Notes: generated by a model from the letters alone, not told the origin. Numbered from the stretch's first letter, positions 6,236-13,107 are shown. The stretch is DNA of 14,246 nucleotides from an uncultured Oscillospiraceae bacterium (GCA_934593275.1 CAKTQE010000058.1:1-14246); one strand, 5' to 3'. A program made the numbers and translations.

Positions 6236-6330
6236 CATTTTTTCCAAACCCTCTGTAAATGGATTTGTGTTGCCGAACTACCTCCTGATAAAATCCTATC
6301 CTTTTTCCAATTACAGAGTTTTCCCCCTTT

Positions 6331-6360
6331 ATCGGCTGCCCCGTTCCCTGGGCAGCCGAT
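6331..6360 (+). terminator. Hairpin after the flavodoxin operon, probable terminator
   Basis: ATCGGCTGCC (6331-6340) pairs perfectly with GGCAGCCGAT (6351-6360). The downstream T run is weak (GTTTGT), so termination may rely on the stronger palindrome at 6407. It is the first of seven hairpins in this gap. Confidence 0.55.
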
Positions 6361-6372
6361 GTTTGTACGCAA

Positions 6373-6400
6373 AACGCCCGACTTCCAAGAGTCGGGCGTT
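6373..6400 (-). terminator. Hairpin, first copy of the AACGCCCGAC stem
   Basis: AACGCCCGAC (6373-6382) pairs with GTCGGGCGTT (6391-6400), with an 8-base loop. On the minus strand the stem ends in TTTT, giving terminator character in that direction. The same stem recurs at 6605-6632 with a different loop. Confidence 0.55.
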
Positions 6401-6406
6401 CAGACT

Positions 6407-6436
6407 GTCTAAAAAGCCCTTAAGGGCTTTTTAGAC
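6407..6436. terminator. Perfect 30-bp palindrome, bidirectional terminator
   Basis: The 15-base arms (6407-6421, 6422-6436) are exact complements, with core AAAGCCCTTAAGGGCTTT. A flanking CAGACT/AGTCTG (6401-6406 with 6447-6452) could extend the structure. GC-rich centre and T-rich 3' arms on both strands fit a shared terminator between the convergent flavodoxin and AI-2E genes. Confidence 0.7.
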
Positions 6437-6462
6437 AAACTTTTGCAGTCTGCTGCGTGCAT

Positions 6463-6578
6463 AAATTGTCCGCCTTTGGCGGACAATTTCCACACTTGCA
6501 GCCTGAGATGAATTTTCTGCCAGGTACGCGCCCCGGCAGAAAATGATTGGACTTTATTCGCAGACAAAGGTCTGCGAA
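6463..6578. other. Array of three further perfect hairpins, no coding potential seen
   Basis: Stems: 12 bp at 6463-6474/6478-6489 (AAATTGTCCGCC, 3-base loop); 10 bp at 6512-6521/6535-6544 (ATTTTCTGCC, 13-base loop); 9 bp at 6557-6565/6570-6578 (TTCGCAGAC, 4-base loop). None is followed by a long T run. Stem sequences differ from each other, so this is not a simple tandem repeat. It could be a mosaic of mobile palindromic units or a structured RNA; nothing visible decides. Confidence 0.6.
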
Positions 6579-6604
6579 CTCTGCGAGGCTTTTTCTGCAA
6601 GCTA

Positions 6605-6632
6605 AACGCCCGACTCTCGGGAGTCGGGCGTT
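6605..6632 (-). terminator. Hairpin terminator of the AI-2E transporter gene
   Basis: A perfect 12-bp stem (AACGCCCGACTC, 6605-6616 with 6621-6632) with a four-base loop lies 9 bases after the stop codon of the minus-strand gene. It is a second copy of the stem at 6373-6400. The trailing T run is short (TTTAGC), so the other hairpins beyond it may back it up. Confidence 0.65.
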
Positions 6633-6641
6633 GGTATTGGC

Positions 6642-7880
6642 TTATGGGCGGCGGGGTTCGCCGTCTTCTTTTTGCGGGGCGTTTCTGTCCGCCAGTTCCT
6701 GGGGGGTGTATTCCTCCACTTCCGTTTTGGTCACCCGCTTGATGTGCCGCTTTTCCAGATGCAGATACACAAATTCCCGGAAAAGGGTGTAAAACACGGA
6801 TACCAGAGGGATAAAAATCAGCATCCCCACGATGCCCATCAGGTTGCCGCCAACGGTAACAGCCGCCAGCACCCAGATGGACGGAAGCCCTACGGAGTTG
6901 CCCACCACATGGGGATAGATGAGGTTGCCCTCGATCTGCTGCAATACCAAAAACAGCAGGATAAACAGCAACGCCCCCCTGGGGTCTTCCATGAAAATCA
7001 GAAAGCATCCGGTGGCGCAGCCGATAAAGGCCCCGAAAATGGGGATCAGGGCGGTAAAGGCAATCAGAATGCCAATGAGCAGCGCATAGGGCATTTTGAA
7101 CAGCCACAGGGTCACCACAAACATGCTGCCCAAAATCACCGCTTCCAGGCACTGTCCTGCCAGGAAGTTTGCAAAGGTCCGGTAGGTCAGGGCGCAGATG
7201 CTTAAAATCCCCTCTGCCTTTTGTCTGGGCAGAAAGGCGAAAAACACCTTCCGCACCTGCACATGGAGCTTTTCTTTCTGAAACAGCACATAGCAGGCAA
7301 AAGAAAAGGCGATAAAAAAGGTGGTCACGCCGCTGACAATGGAGCCTACCGCCGTCACGGTGGTGTTCATAACGTTCCCGGTGCCGCTGCCCAGAATGCC
7401 CACCAGCCAGGAAATGGCCTCATTGGGGTCAAAGTGGACCTTCTCTACAAGCCCCATGATCTCCCGGTTGTTGTGGGAGAATTCCCGTACCCAGTTTTGC
7501 ATCTGAGGAATAAAGTCCGCAATGGTGGCCATCAGGGTCCCAACGGTCTTGGTCAGCTGGGGAATCACCCCAAACAGTACCAGAACGATCACCCCTACCA
7601 CCAGCAGGACCGTCAGAAGCAGGCTCAAAGGTCTGGCCAATTTCCGGGCAAGGCTGCTGCCCCGTTCCTTGGCTTTTCCAAAAAGCCGTTCTTCCAGAAA
7701 GCTCATGGGAACATTGATCATAAAGGCAATGGCCCCGCCCAGCACAAAGGGCAGCAGAATGCCCCAAATCCCTTTCAGTACCCTCAGCACCGCATCCATT
7801 TTCCACAGTACCACCACCAGCAGCGCGGAAAACACAATCAGTTCCCGCACCCTTTTAAGAGTCCTTTCACTTAAATTCAT
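6642..7880 (-). CDS. AI-2E family (UPF0118, PF01594) membrane permease
   Basis: The 412-residue integral membrane protein belongs to the AI-2E/TqsA/PerM-like family. Paired helices at about 15-35 and 38-60 and one at 85-107 precede an extracytoplasmic loop (about 108-170). Helices follow at about 175-200, 237-260, 262-295 (two), 300-325 and 335-372. Family signatures include IPIFGAFIG (279-287) and QQIEGNLIYPHVVGNSVGLP (314-333), then GIVGMLIFIPL. The charged tail (373-412) is cytoplasmic. Substrates differ within the family: autoinducer-2 export in E. coli TqsA, Na+/H+ exchange in some members, unknown for most. The start at 7880 is set by AGGAGG and excludes 38 upstream codons that lie in the riboswitch leader. 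It is monocistronic and apparently controlled by a yybP-ykoY-type riboswitch, which hints at a role in metal or ion homeostasis. Confidence 0.9.
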   Translation of the reverse strand: MNLSERTLKRVRELIVFSALLVVVLWKMDAVLRVLKGIWGILLPFVLGGAIAFMINVPMSFLEERLFGKAKERGSSLARKLARPLSLLLTVLLVVGVIVLVLFGVIPQLTKTVGTLMATIADFIPQMQNWVREFSHNNREIMGLVEKVHFDPNEAISWLVGILGSGTGNVMNTTVTAVGSIVSGVTTFFIAFSFACYVLFQKEKLHVQVRKVFFAFLPRQKAEGILSICALTYRTFANFLAGQCLEAVILGSMFVVTLWLFKMPYALLIGILIAFTALIPIFGAFIGCATGCFLIFMEDPRGALLFILLFLVLQQIEGNLIYPHVVGNSVGLPSIWVLAAVTVGGNLMGIVGMLIFIPLVSVFYTLFREFVYLHLEKRHIKRVTKTEVEEYTPQELADRNAPQKEDGEPRRP

Positions 7881-7906
7881 TCGTACGCCTCCTGTCCTTT
7901 GAAACC

Positions 7907-7949
7907 AAAAAGAGACCCCTATTGCACACCAGAATGCAATAAAAGTCTC
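7907..7949 (-). terminator. Riboswitch expression-platform terminator
   Basis: On the minus strand the arm 7949-7935 (GAGACTTTTATTGCA) pairs with 7926-7912 (TGCAATAGGGGTCTC), a 15-bp stem with three consecutive U-G pairs, followed by TTTTT (7911-7907). Bases 7938-7945 of its 5' arm are also the 3' strand of the aptamer's P1 helix, so the two structures exclude each other. It ends 26 bases before the start codon of the permease gene. Confidence 0.85.
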
Positions 7950-8035
7950 ACCATTCCCTTGCGGCACCGGATGTTTCCACCGTCTTGACGACACCGCAAA
8001 CGCTATTATAAAAGCGCAAGTTACTCCCTTTTATT
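7938..8035 (-). promoter_or_regulatory. yybP-ykoY (manganese) riboswitch aptamer
   Basis: Minus-strand RNA: P1 is AAUAAAAG (8035-8028) with CUUUUAUU (7945-7938). Immediately inside are the family-typical GGAGUA (8027-8022) and, at the other end, GUGAGAC. Then comes a short hairpin CGCU/AGCG (8016-8013 with 8004-8001). A second arm is closed by UUGCGG/CCGCAA (7999-7994 with 7964-7959) and holds GUCGUCA (7992-7986) and CCGG, the conserved internal-loop sequences as I remember them. This order matches RF00080. In that family Mn2+ stabilises the fold and turns expression on. Here the fold would sequester the terminator's 5' arm, consistent with an ON switch. The call is by eye, without a covariance model. 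Confidence 0.75.
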
Positions 8036-8041
8036 AAGCGT

Positions 8042-8071
8042 ATTATATACCTCTTCCCCCTGCGGTGTCAA
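8042..8071 (-). promoter_or_regulatory. Promoter of the riboswitch-AI-2E transcript
   Basis: The minus strand has TTGACA-like TTGACA (8071-8066), an 18-bp spacer and TATAAT (8047-8042). Transcription would begin around 8035, exactly at the 5' edge of the predicted P1 helix, which supports the riboswitch boundary. Confidence 0.85.
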
Positions 8072-8086
8072 GCGGTTTGAAAGCAG

Positions 8087-8125
8087 AAAAAGTGGACCGT
8101 TCCGGCAAAACTTACCGGAACGGTC
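8087..8125 (-). terminator. Terminator of the gluconate-type operon
   Basis: GACCGTTCCGG and CCGGAACGGTC (8095-8105, 8115-8125) form a perfect 11-bp stem with a 9-base loop. On the minus strand it is followed by CAC and TTTTT. It lies 14 bases after the kinase stop codon and separates this operon from the permease promoter. Confidence 0.88.
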
Positions 8126-8139
8126 TTGCTTTTTGCTTT

Positions 8140-9168
8140 TTATCTCTGAATTCTGCCGGAGCCGTCGCCACCGGCCAGCTTTTCTACTTCGGGGACAGTG
8201 ACCATGTTGTAGTCCCCCTCAATGGAGTGCTTCAAAGCAGAAGCTGCCACGGCAAACTCCACCGCTGCCTGGGTGTCCTTGCCGGAGAGCAGGGAGTAGA
8301 TCAGACCGCCGCCAAAGCTGTCACCGCCGCCTACCCGGTCAATGATGTGCAGGTCGTATTTCTTGGAGAAGCAGTATTCGTCCTTGGCTGCGTTATACAG
8401 CATGGCGGACCAACCGTTGTCAAAGGCGGAGTGGCTTTCCCGGAGCGTGATGGCCACCATCTGGAAGCCGAACTTGTCTGCCAGTTGCTTGGCAACAGAC
8501 TTGTAGCCCTCATGGTTCAGGGTGCCGCCGTAGATATCCGTGGCCTCGGCCTCGATGCCGAAGACATCCTTGGCATCTTCCTCGTTGGAAATGCACACGT
8601 CTACGTACTGGCACAGGTCGGTCATGGCCTCCCGGGCCTGTTCCCGGGTCCAGAGCTTGCCCCTGTAGTTGAGGTCACAGGAAATTTTGCAGCCGTGGGC
8701 CTTGGCGGCCTTGCAAGCCTGACGGCAAATCTCCACCACGTTTTCCCCCAGAGCCGGGGTAATGCCGGTAAAGTGGAACCATTCGGCACCCTCAAAGATG
8801 GAATCCCAGTCAAAATCCTCCGGCTTGGCCTCCTGGATGGCAGAGTGCGCCCGGTCATAGATACACACGGACCCCCGCTGGGAAGCACCCTTTTCATTGA
8901 AGTAAATACCCACCCGTTGGCCGCCACGGACGATTTTGGAGGTATCCACGCCGTACCGCCGCAGAGAGTTCACCGCCGCCTGGCCGATGGCGTGGGCGGG
9001 CAGCTTGGTGACGAAAGCCGCATCCATACCGTAATTTGCCAGAGACACCGCCACATTGGCTTCGCCGCCGCCAAAGGTAAATTCCACATGGTCACACTGG
9101 ACAAAACGCTCGTAGTTATAGGGCTGCAGCCGCAGCATCAGTTCTCCGAAAGTAACGATTTTAGCCAT
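8140..9168 (-). CDS. kdgK: 2-keto-3-deoxygluconate kinase, PfkB family
   Basis: The 342-residue PfkB-type sugar kinase uses ATP to phosphorylate 2-keto-3-deoxygluconate (KDG) to KDPG, the substrate of the aldolase encoded just upstream. Signatures: substrate-side GGGEANVAVSLA (33-44), DLNYR (165-169), and the PfkB C-terminal signature RVGGGDSFGGG (278-288) with catalytic base D283 and the anion-hole glycines. Length is typical for KdgK. Specificity is inferred from context: the gene follows a KDPG aldolase by 18 bases and shares an operon with a dehydratase and GntP permease. A related kinase such as 2-keto-3-deoxygalactonate kinase-like PfkB cannot be excluded. The ribosome site is AAGGAAAGGATGG, spaced somewhat long. 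It is the last gene of the operon. Confidence 0.85.
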   Translation of the reverse strand: MAKIVTFGELMLRLQPYNYERFVQCDHVEFTFGGGEANVAVSLANYGMDAAFVTKLPAHAIGQAAVNSLRRYGVDTSKIVRGGQRVGIYFNEKGASQRGSVCIYDRAHSAIQEAKPEDFDWDSIFEGAEWFHFTGITPALGENVVEICRQACKAAKAHGCKISCDLNYRGKLWTREQAREAMTDLCQYVDVCISNEEDAKDVFGIEAEATDIYGGTLNHEGYKSVAKQLADKFGFQMVAITLRESHSAFDNGWSAMLYNAAKDEYCFSKKYDLHIIDRVGGGDSFGGGLIYSLLSGKDTQAAVEFAVAASALKHSIEGDYNMVTVPEVEKLAGGDGSGRIQR

Positions 9169-9186
9169 TTTTATTCCATCCTTTCC

Positions 9187-9816
9187 TTATTGACCCTGGG
9201 CAGCACTGCGGGCTTCCCGGCACAAATCCGTGATTTTCTCAAAGTTTCCGGACTGGATCTCCCCCTTGGGGCAAACCCAGCTGCCGCCTACGGCAAAGAT
9301 GAACGGTGCATCCACATACTCTTTAATGTTGCCGGTGTTCACGCCGCCGGTGGGCAGGAACTTGATGCCCACAAAGGGCGCGGACAGATTCTTCATGGCG
9401 TTCAGGCCCCCGTACACATTGGCGGGGAAGAACTTGACCACTTTCAGGCCCCGGTTTACCGCCATGGTGATTTCCGTAGGCGTTACGCAGCCGGGGGTCA
9501 CGGCAACGCCGTTTTCCAGGCACCAGTCCACCACACCGGCATCAAAGCCGGGAGAGACGATGAATTTGGCACCCATGGAGACTGCCAGCTTGGCTTGCTC
9601 CACATTCAGCACCGTACCGGCACCTACCAGCATATCCGGGCAGCTTTCCGCCACAGCCTGGATGCACTGGGCAGCGCAGGGGGTGCGGAAGGTGATTTCC
9701 ATGGTGTCCACCCCACCGGCCAACAGGGCCTGGGCCGTGGGGACTGCCTTTTCCACCTCATCCAGTACAACCACCGGTACCACAATGGACCGGGCCAGTC
9801 TTTCCATTACTTCCAT
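9187..9816 (-). CDS. eda: KDPG/KHG aldolase
   Basis: The 209-residue class I aldolase cleaves 2-keto-3-deoxy-6-phosphogluconate to pyruvate and glyceraldehyde-3-phosphate. The expected active-site residues are present: Schiff-base lysine K128 in VVKFFPA, E40 and R44 in MEITFRTP, the phosphate-binding VGAGTV (64-69), and GGVN (157-160). It is a full-length (beta/alpha)8 barrel close to E. coli Eda in size. The start at 9816 follows AGGAGG; the in-frame upstream ATG would add 12 codons without a better site. It sits between the GntP permease (35 bases upstream) and the kinase (18 bases downstream), the lower half of the same pathway. Confidence 0.95.
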   Translation of the reverse strand: MEVMERLARSIVVPVVVLDEVEKAVPTAQALLAGGVDTMEITFRTPCAAQCIQAVAESCPDMLVGAGTVLNVEQAKLAVSMGAKFIVSPGFDAGVVDWCLENGVAVTPGCVTPTEITMAVNRGLKVVKFFPANVYGGLNAMKNLSAPFVGIKFLPTGGVNTGNIKEYVDAPFIFAVGGSWVCPKGEIQSGNFEKITDLCREARSAAQGQ

Positions 9817-9851
9817 GATAATTTCCTCCTTTATTTTTGTCCTTCTGCCCA

Positions 9852-11207
9852 TCAGGCGAAGAAGGAGATGATCAGCGCAACCAGGAATCCAGTGGTACCC
9901 ACCAGGGTCTCCATGACCGTCCAGGTTTTAAGCGTGGTCTTTTCGTCCAGGCCCACCAGGCTTTTTACCAGCCAGAAGCCGGAATCGTTAAAGTGGGAGC
10001 ATACGGTGGAGCCTCCCGCAATGGCGGCAGTGACACAGGCCAGGTACAGCGGACTCAGTGCCTCCACCCCAGGCATGGCGGCAATGATTCCCGCGGCCAT
10101 GGTCATGGCCACCGTGGAGGAGCCGACGGAAATACGCACCAGTGCGGCCACAATGAACGCAACCAGTACCAGAGGCAGACTGGCGGTGGCCACGGCGTTG
10201 CCGATGACATCGCCCAGGCCGGAATTCTGGAGCATATACCGCAGCACGCCGCCACAGGCAGTCACCAGCAGGATCAGGCCGGTAGGCTCCAGGGATTTGG
10301 TCATGATTTTTTCCAGCTGCTCCATGGAATAGCCGTGGCGTGTACCCAGCAGGAACATGGCGGCAATGGTTGCCAGCAGCAGTGCCATAAAGGGTTCTCC
10401 CAGGAACGCCAGCACCGGCTGCACACCGGAGAGTGCCGGAACAACTTTGGCAACGGAATTGGCAATGATCAGAACCAGGGGGATGAGGATAATGCCTACG
10501 ATGGTGCCAAACTTGGGCAGCTTGCTTTCGTCAATGTCTTCCTGCTGGGCAACATAGTCGGGGACGGAAATCTGGAACTTTTTCCCGCAGATGCTGCCCC
10601 AGATGGGGCCAGCCACGATCATGGCAAAGATGCCGCAGAATACACCGATGAGAATGACCCAACCCAGGTCTACCCCCAGCATGGTCGCCACCAGCACCGG
10701 GCCGGGCGTGGGGGGAATAAAGGCATGGCCTACCGCCAGACCTGCCAGCAGCGGGATCACATAGTACAGAACAGACCGTCCGGTGCGCTTGGCCAGAGAG
10801 AACGCCAGGGGAATCAGGATGATCAGACCCGCATCGAAGAATACAGGCATGGCGATCACCAGGCCGGTAATGCCCAAGGCCCAGGCGGCTTTTTCATCTC
10901 CGAATTTCCGAACCAGAACCAGGGCCAGGGTTTGCGCGCCGCCGGATTCTTCCAGAATGGCACCGAACATGGAGCCAAGACCTACCAGCAGGGCAATGCC
11001 CCGCAGAGTCGTACCAATGCCCTCGTTGACGGATGCCACAATGTCCGCCAGGGGCATCCCCGCCATCAGGCCGATGGCCACAGCACCCACCAGAATGGAA
11101 ACCATGGCGTGAACCTTAAACTTGATGATCAGAACCAACAATAAAACAAGACCTGCTACAGCAGCAAATACCAGCCGTGCCGCCTCGGGGTTTAAAACTG
11201 CCAACAT
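9852..11207 (-). CDS. gntP: GntP-family gluconate:H+ symporter
   Basis: The 451-residue permease has about 12 predicted membrane helices spread over the whole length. Family hallmarks include GLGSMFGAILEESGGAQ (75-91), the MPVFFDAGLIILIPLAF segment (about 119-135), HAFIPPTPGPVLVA and the C-terminal AAIAGGSTVCSHFNDSGFW, characteristic of GntP/IdnT/DsdX transporters. It would import gluconate or a related sugar acid with protons. The substrate is assigned from the neighbouring enzymes, not from sequence, and family members can also carry idonate, fructuronate, D-serine or glycerate. GGGAGGATCAAAT precedes the ATG. The gap to the dehydratase gene is only 25 bases, so it is co-transcribed. Confidence 0.92.
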   Translation of the reverse strand: MLAVLNPEAARLVFAAVAGLVLLLVLIIKFKVHAMVSILVGAVAIGLMAGMPLADIVASVNEGIGTTLRGIALLVGLGSMFGAILEESGGAQTLALVLVRKFGDEKAAWALGITGLVIAMPVFFDAGLIILIPLAFSLAKRTGRSVLYYVIPLLAGLAVGHAFIPPTPGPVLVATMLGVDLGWVILIGVFCGIFAMIVAGPIWGSICGKKFQISVPDYVAQQEDIDESKLPKFGTIVGIILIPLVLIIANSVAKVVPALSGVQPVLAFLGEPFMALLLATIAAMFLLGTRHGYSMEQLEKIMTKSLEPTGLILLVTACGGVLRYMLQNSGLGDVIGNAVATASLPLVLVAFIVAALVRISVGSSTVAMTMAAGIIAAMPGVEALSPLYLACVTAAIAGGSTVCSHFNDSGFWLVKSLVGLDEKTTLKTWTVMETLVGTTGFLVALIISFFA

Positions 11208-11232
11208 ATTTGATCCTCCCTATTTGATCTTT

Positions 11233-13020
11233 TTATTCCATATATGCGCCCTTCATGGGGCTGACTGCGTGCTGAGAATAGAGCTTCAATAGGCCCGTGG
11301 TATACCGGGGTGCCTTGGGCGTCCAGTTTTTCCGGCGTTGGGCAAGAATTTCTTCCATCTCCTCTTGGGTTTTTTCCACACCCTGGACACCTACAATGGC
11401 AAGACGCCGGTTGGGAATGTCAATGGTGATCAAATCCCCCTCTTCTACCAGGGCGATGGGTCCACCCGCTGCTGCTTCCGGGCTGACATGGCCGATCACC
11501 GGGCCTCGGCTGGCACCGGAGAACCGGCCATCCGTGATGAGGGCCACGCTGGACGCAAGCTTGGGGTCGGCGCAAATGGCCTCGCCGGTGTAGAACATCT
11601 CCGGCATACCGCTGCCCCGGGGTCCCTCGTAGCGAATGAAGATGGCATCTCCGGGCTTGACCTCTCCGTGAAGCACCGCATGAATACAGGCTTCCTCACT
11701 GTCAAAGGGCTTTGCCCGCAGGGTGGCCTGGAACATGGTTTTGGGACAGGCGGTGTGCTTGATGACGCAGCCCTCCGGGGCCAGGTTGCCTTTGAGAATG
11801 GCAATGCTGCCATCGGTTCCCTTGGCGTTGTCAAAGCTGTGGATAATGTCTTCCCGGGTCACTTTCCGGGAAAGGCCCTGGGTTTTTTCTGCCAGAATGG
11901 CATCGCAGTGTTCATAGAAGCCGCTGTTTTTGAGTTGTTCCAGATTCTCCCCCAGGGTCTTACCGGTGACAGTCATGACGTCCAGGTGGAGCATGGACTT
12001 GATTTCCTCCATCACCCGGGGAACGCCACCGGCATAGTAGAAGTACTGGGCGGGCCAGTCACCGGAGGGGCGGATGTTCAGCAGATAGTGGGTGCCCCGG
12101 TGCATCCGGTCAAAGGTATCTGCATCAATTTCAATGCCGAACTCATGGGCAATGGCGGGCAGGTGCATGGTGGCGTTGGTGGAGCCGGAAATGGCCGCAT
12201 GGACCATAATGGCGTTTTCAAAGCTTTCCTTGGTCACAATGTCCTTGGCCCGGATGCCCTTGCGTACCAGCTCCATGAGCTGCTGGCCCGCGTCATAGGC
12301 GGCCTGTTTCAGCTCCTTGGCCGTTGCGGGCATCAGGGCAGTGCCGGGAAGCATCAGGCCCAGGGCCTCAGCCATGATCTGCATGGTAGAGGCGGTACCC
12401 ATAAAGGAACAGGCACCGCAGCTGGGACAGGCATGGTGCTTGTAGTAGTCCAGCTGACTGTTGGGAATCACGCCGGTTTTCTCCCAGGCATCGAACTTGC
12501 CAATCTGCTCCAGGGTCAGCAGTTCGTTGATGGCACAGGCCGGGTCTTCCACCACATAGTCCTTGGGCAGAGTGTGGGCCTCCATAACGCCGCCTGTGAC
12601 CACAATGGCACTCATGTCTTTCAGCCGCCCGATGCTCATGAGCATCGCCGGTACAGACTTGTCACAGCTGGCAATGAACACGCCGCCGTCATACACGCTG
12701 GCATTGGCCTGGGCCTCCACCAGGTTGACAATGGCATCCCGATGGGGCAGGGAATAATTGATGCCGTCATGGCCCTGGGCAATGCCGTCGCACATGTCTG
12801 TGGCGAAGTACCGGGCGGCCTTGCCGCCGTTGTCCCGGACCGCCTGTACCGCCTGTTCCACAAACCCGTTCAGATGGGCACTGCCCGGATGGCTGTCTCC
12901 GAAAGTACTCTCCACCAGGATCTGGGGCTTGGAGAGGTCCTCCACCGTCCAGCCCATGCCCATTTTCAGCGGGTCATTTTCCGGAGCCAACGTGCGGACT
13001 TCTTGGGAACGCAATTGCAT
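11233..13020 (-). CDS. IlvD/Edd-family sugar-acid dehydratase, probably gluconate dehydratase
   Basis: The 595-residue Fe-S dehydratase removes water from a 2,3-dihydroxy acid. Probable cluster ligands are C77 (DMCDG), C119 (SCDKS, with K121) and C204 in PSCGACSFMGTAST; the proposed catalytic serine is S501 in TDGRFSGASRG. MGTAST rather than MYTANTM after the third cysteine resembles sugar-acid dehydratases more than valine/isoleucine IlvD. The genes for a gluconate-type permease, KDG kinase and KDPG aldolase follow at once, and no branched-chain synthesis genes are present. The simplest reaction is D-gluconate to 2-keto-3-deoxygluconate. 6-Phosphogluconate dehydratase (Edd) is less likely because no gluconokinase is seen while a KDG kinase is. 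Galactonate or xylonate activity cannot be excluded. It is the first gene of the operon, with AGGAGG 7 bases before the ATG. Confidence 0.88.
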   Translation of the reverse strand: MQLRSQEVRTLAPENDPLKMGMGWTVEDLSKPQILVESTFGDSHPGSAHLNGFVEQAVQAVRDNGGKAARYFATDMCDGIAQGHDGINYSLPHRDAIVNLVEAQANASVYDGGVFIASCDKSVPAMLMSIGRLKDMSAIVVTGGVMEAHTLPKDYVVEDPACAINELLTLEQIGKFDAWEKTGVIPNSQLDYYKHHACPSCGACSFMGTASTMQIMAEALGLMLPGTALMPATAKELKQAAYDAGQQLMELVRKGIRAKDIVTKESFENAIMVHAAISGSTNATMHLPAIAHEFGIEIDADTFDRMHRGTHYLLNIRPSGDWPAQYFYYAGGVPRVMEEIKSMLHLDVMTVTGKTLGENLEQLKNSGFYEHCDAILAEKTQGLSRKVTREDIIHSFDNAKGTDGSIAILKGNLAPEGCVIKHTACPKTMFQATLRAKPFDSEEACIHAVLHGEVKPGDAIFIRYEGPRGSGMPEMFYTGEAICADPKLASSVALITDGRFSGASRGPVIGHVSPEAAAGGPIALVEEGDLITIDIPNRRLAIVGVQGVEKTQEEMEEILAQRRKNWTPKAPRYTTGLLKLYSQHAVSPMKGAYME

Positions 13021-13036
13021 TTTGCTACCTCCTAAA

Positions 13037-13062
13037 TGATGTTTTCTTGATGTTTTCCATCA
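13037..13062. promoter_or_regulatory. Candidate operator of the FadR-type regulator
   Basis: TGATGTTTTCCATCA (13048-13062) is a 5-bp inverted repeat around five bases, and TGATGTTTTC is directly repeated at 13037-13046 and 13048-13057 (11-bp period). The site lies between the operon's -10 and its ribosome binding site, where a repressor would block transcription. Assignment to the adjacent GntR regulator is inference. Confidence 0.5.
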
Positions 13063-13078
13063 GTCATCTTATGGCTAT

Positions 13079-13107
13079 ATTATAATTCCTTCAAAAATGC
13101 AATGCAA
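13079..13107 (-). promoter_or_regulatory. Promoter of the dehydratase-permease-aldolase-kinase operon
   Basis: On the minus strand, TTGCAT (13107-13102), a 17-bp spacer and TATAAT (13084-13079). The transcript would start near 13072 and include the candidate operator in its leader. Confidence 0.8.

Noticed and set aside
5303..6247. A 314-codon minus-strand frame opposite DUF3793 and flavodoxin
   Set aside because: It is antisense to two recognisable genes with good start sites, and has no domain of its own.
6331..6632. Possible CRISPR array
   Set aside because: The hairpins differ in sequence and spacing, with no regular repeat-spacer pattern and no cas genes.
6409..7152. A minus-strand 247-codon frame over the hairpin array and permease end
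   Set aside because: It overlaps the AI-2E gene out of frame and reads through all the palindromes; no homology or start site.
7907..8035. T-box or cobalamin riboswitch in the AI-2E leader
   Set aside because: No T-box antiterminator sequence and no B12-box. The P1-GGAGUA layout fits yybP-ykoY far better.
8065..10332. A 755-codon plus-strand open frame opposite the kinase, aldolase and permease genes
   Set aside because: It runs antisense to three genes with clear active-site motifs, has no ribosome site or recognisable domain, and is explained by GC-rich codon use.
11233..13020. Branched-chain amino acid dihydroxy-acid dehydratase (ilvD)
   Set aside because: Neighbours are sugar-acid catabolic genes and the motif after the third cysteine is MGTAST. 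Not excluded biochemically, but the less likely role.
11338..13035. A 565-codon plus-strand frame opposite the dehydratase
   Set aside because: It mirrors the dehydratase gene almost end to end, has glycine/histidine-rich composition and no domain; a shadow frame. The same applies to 9837-11144 and 2170-3243.
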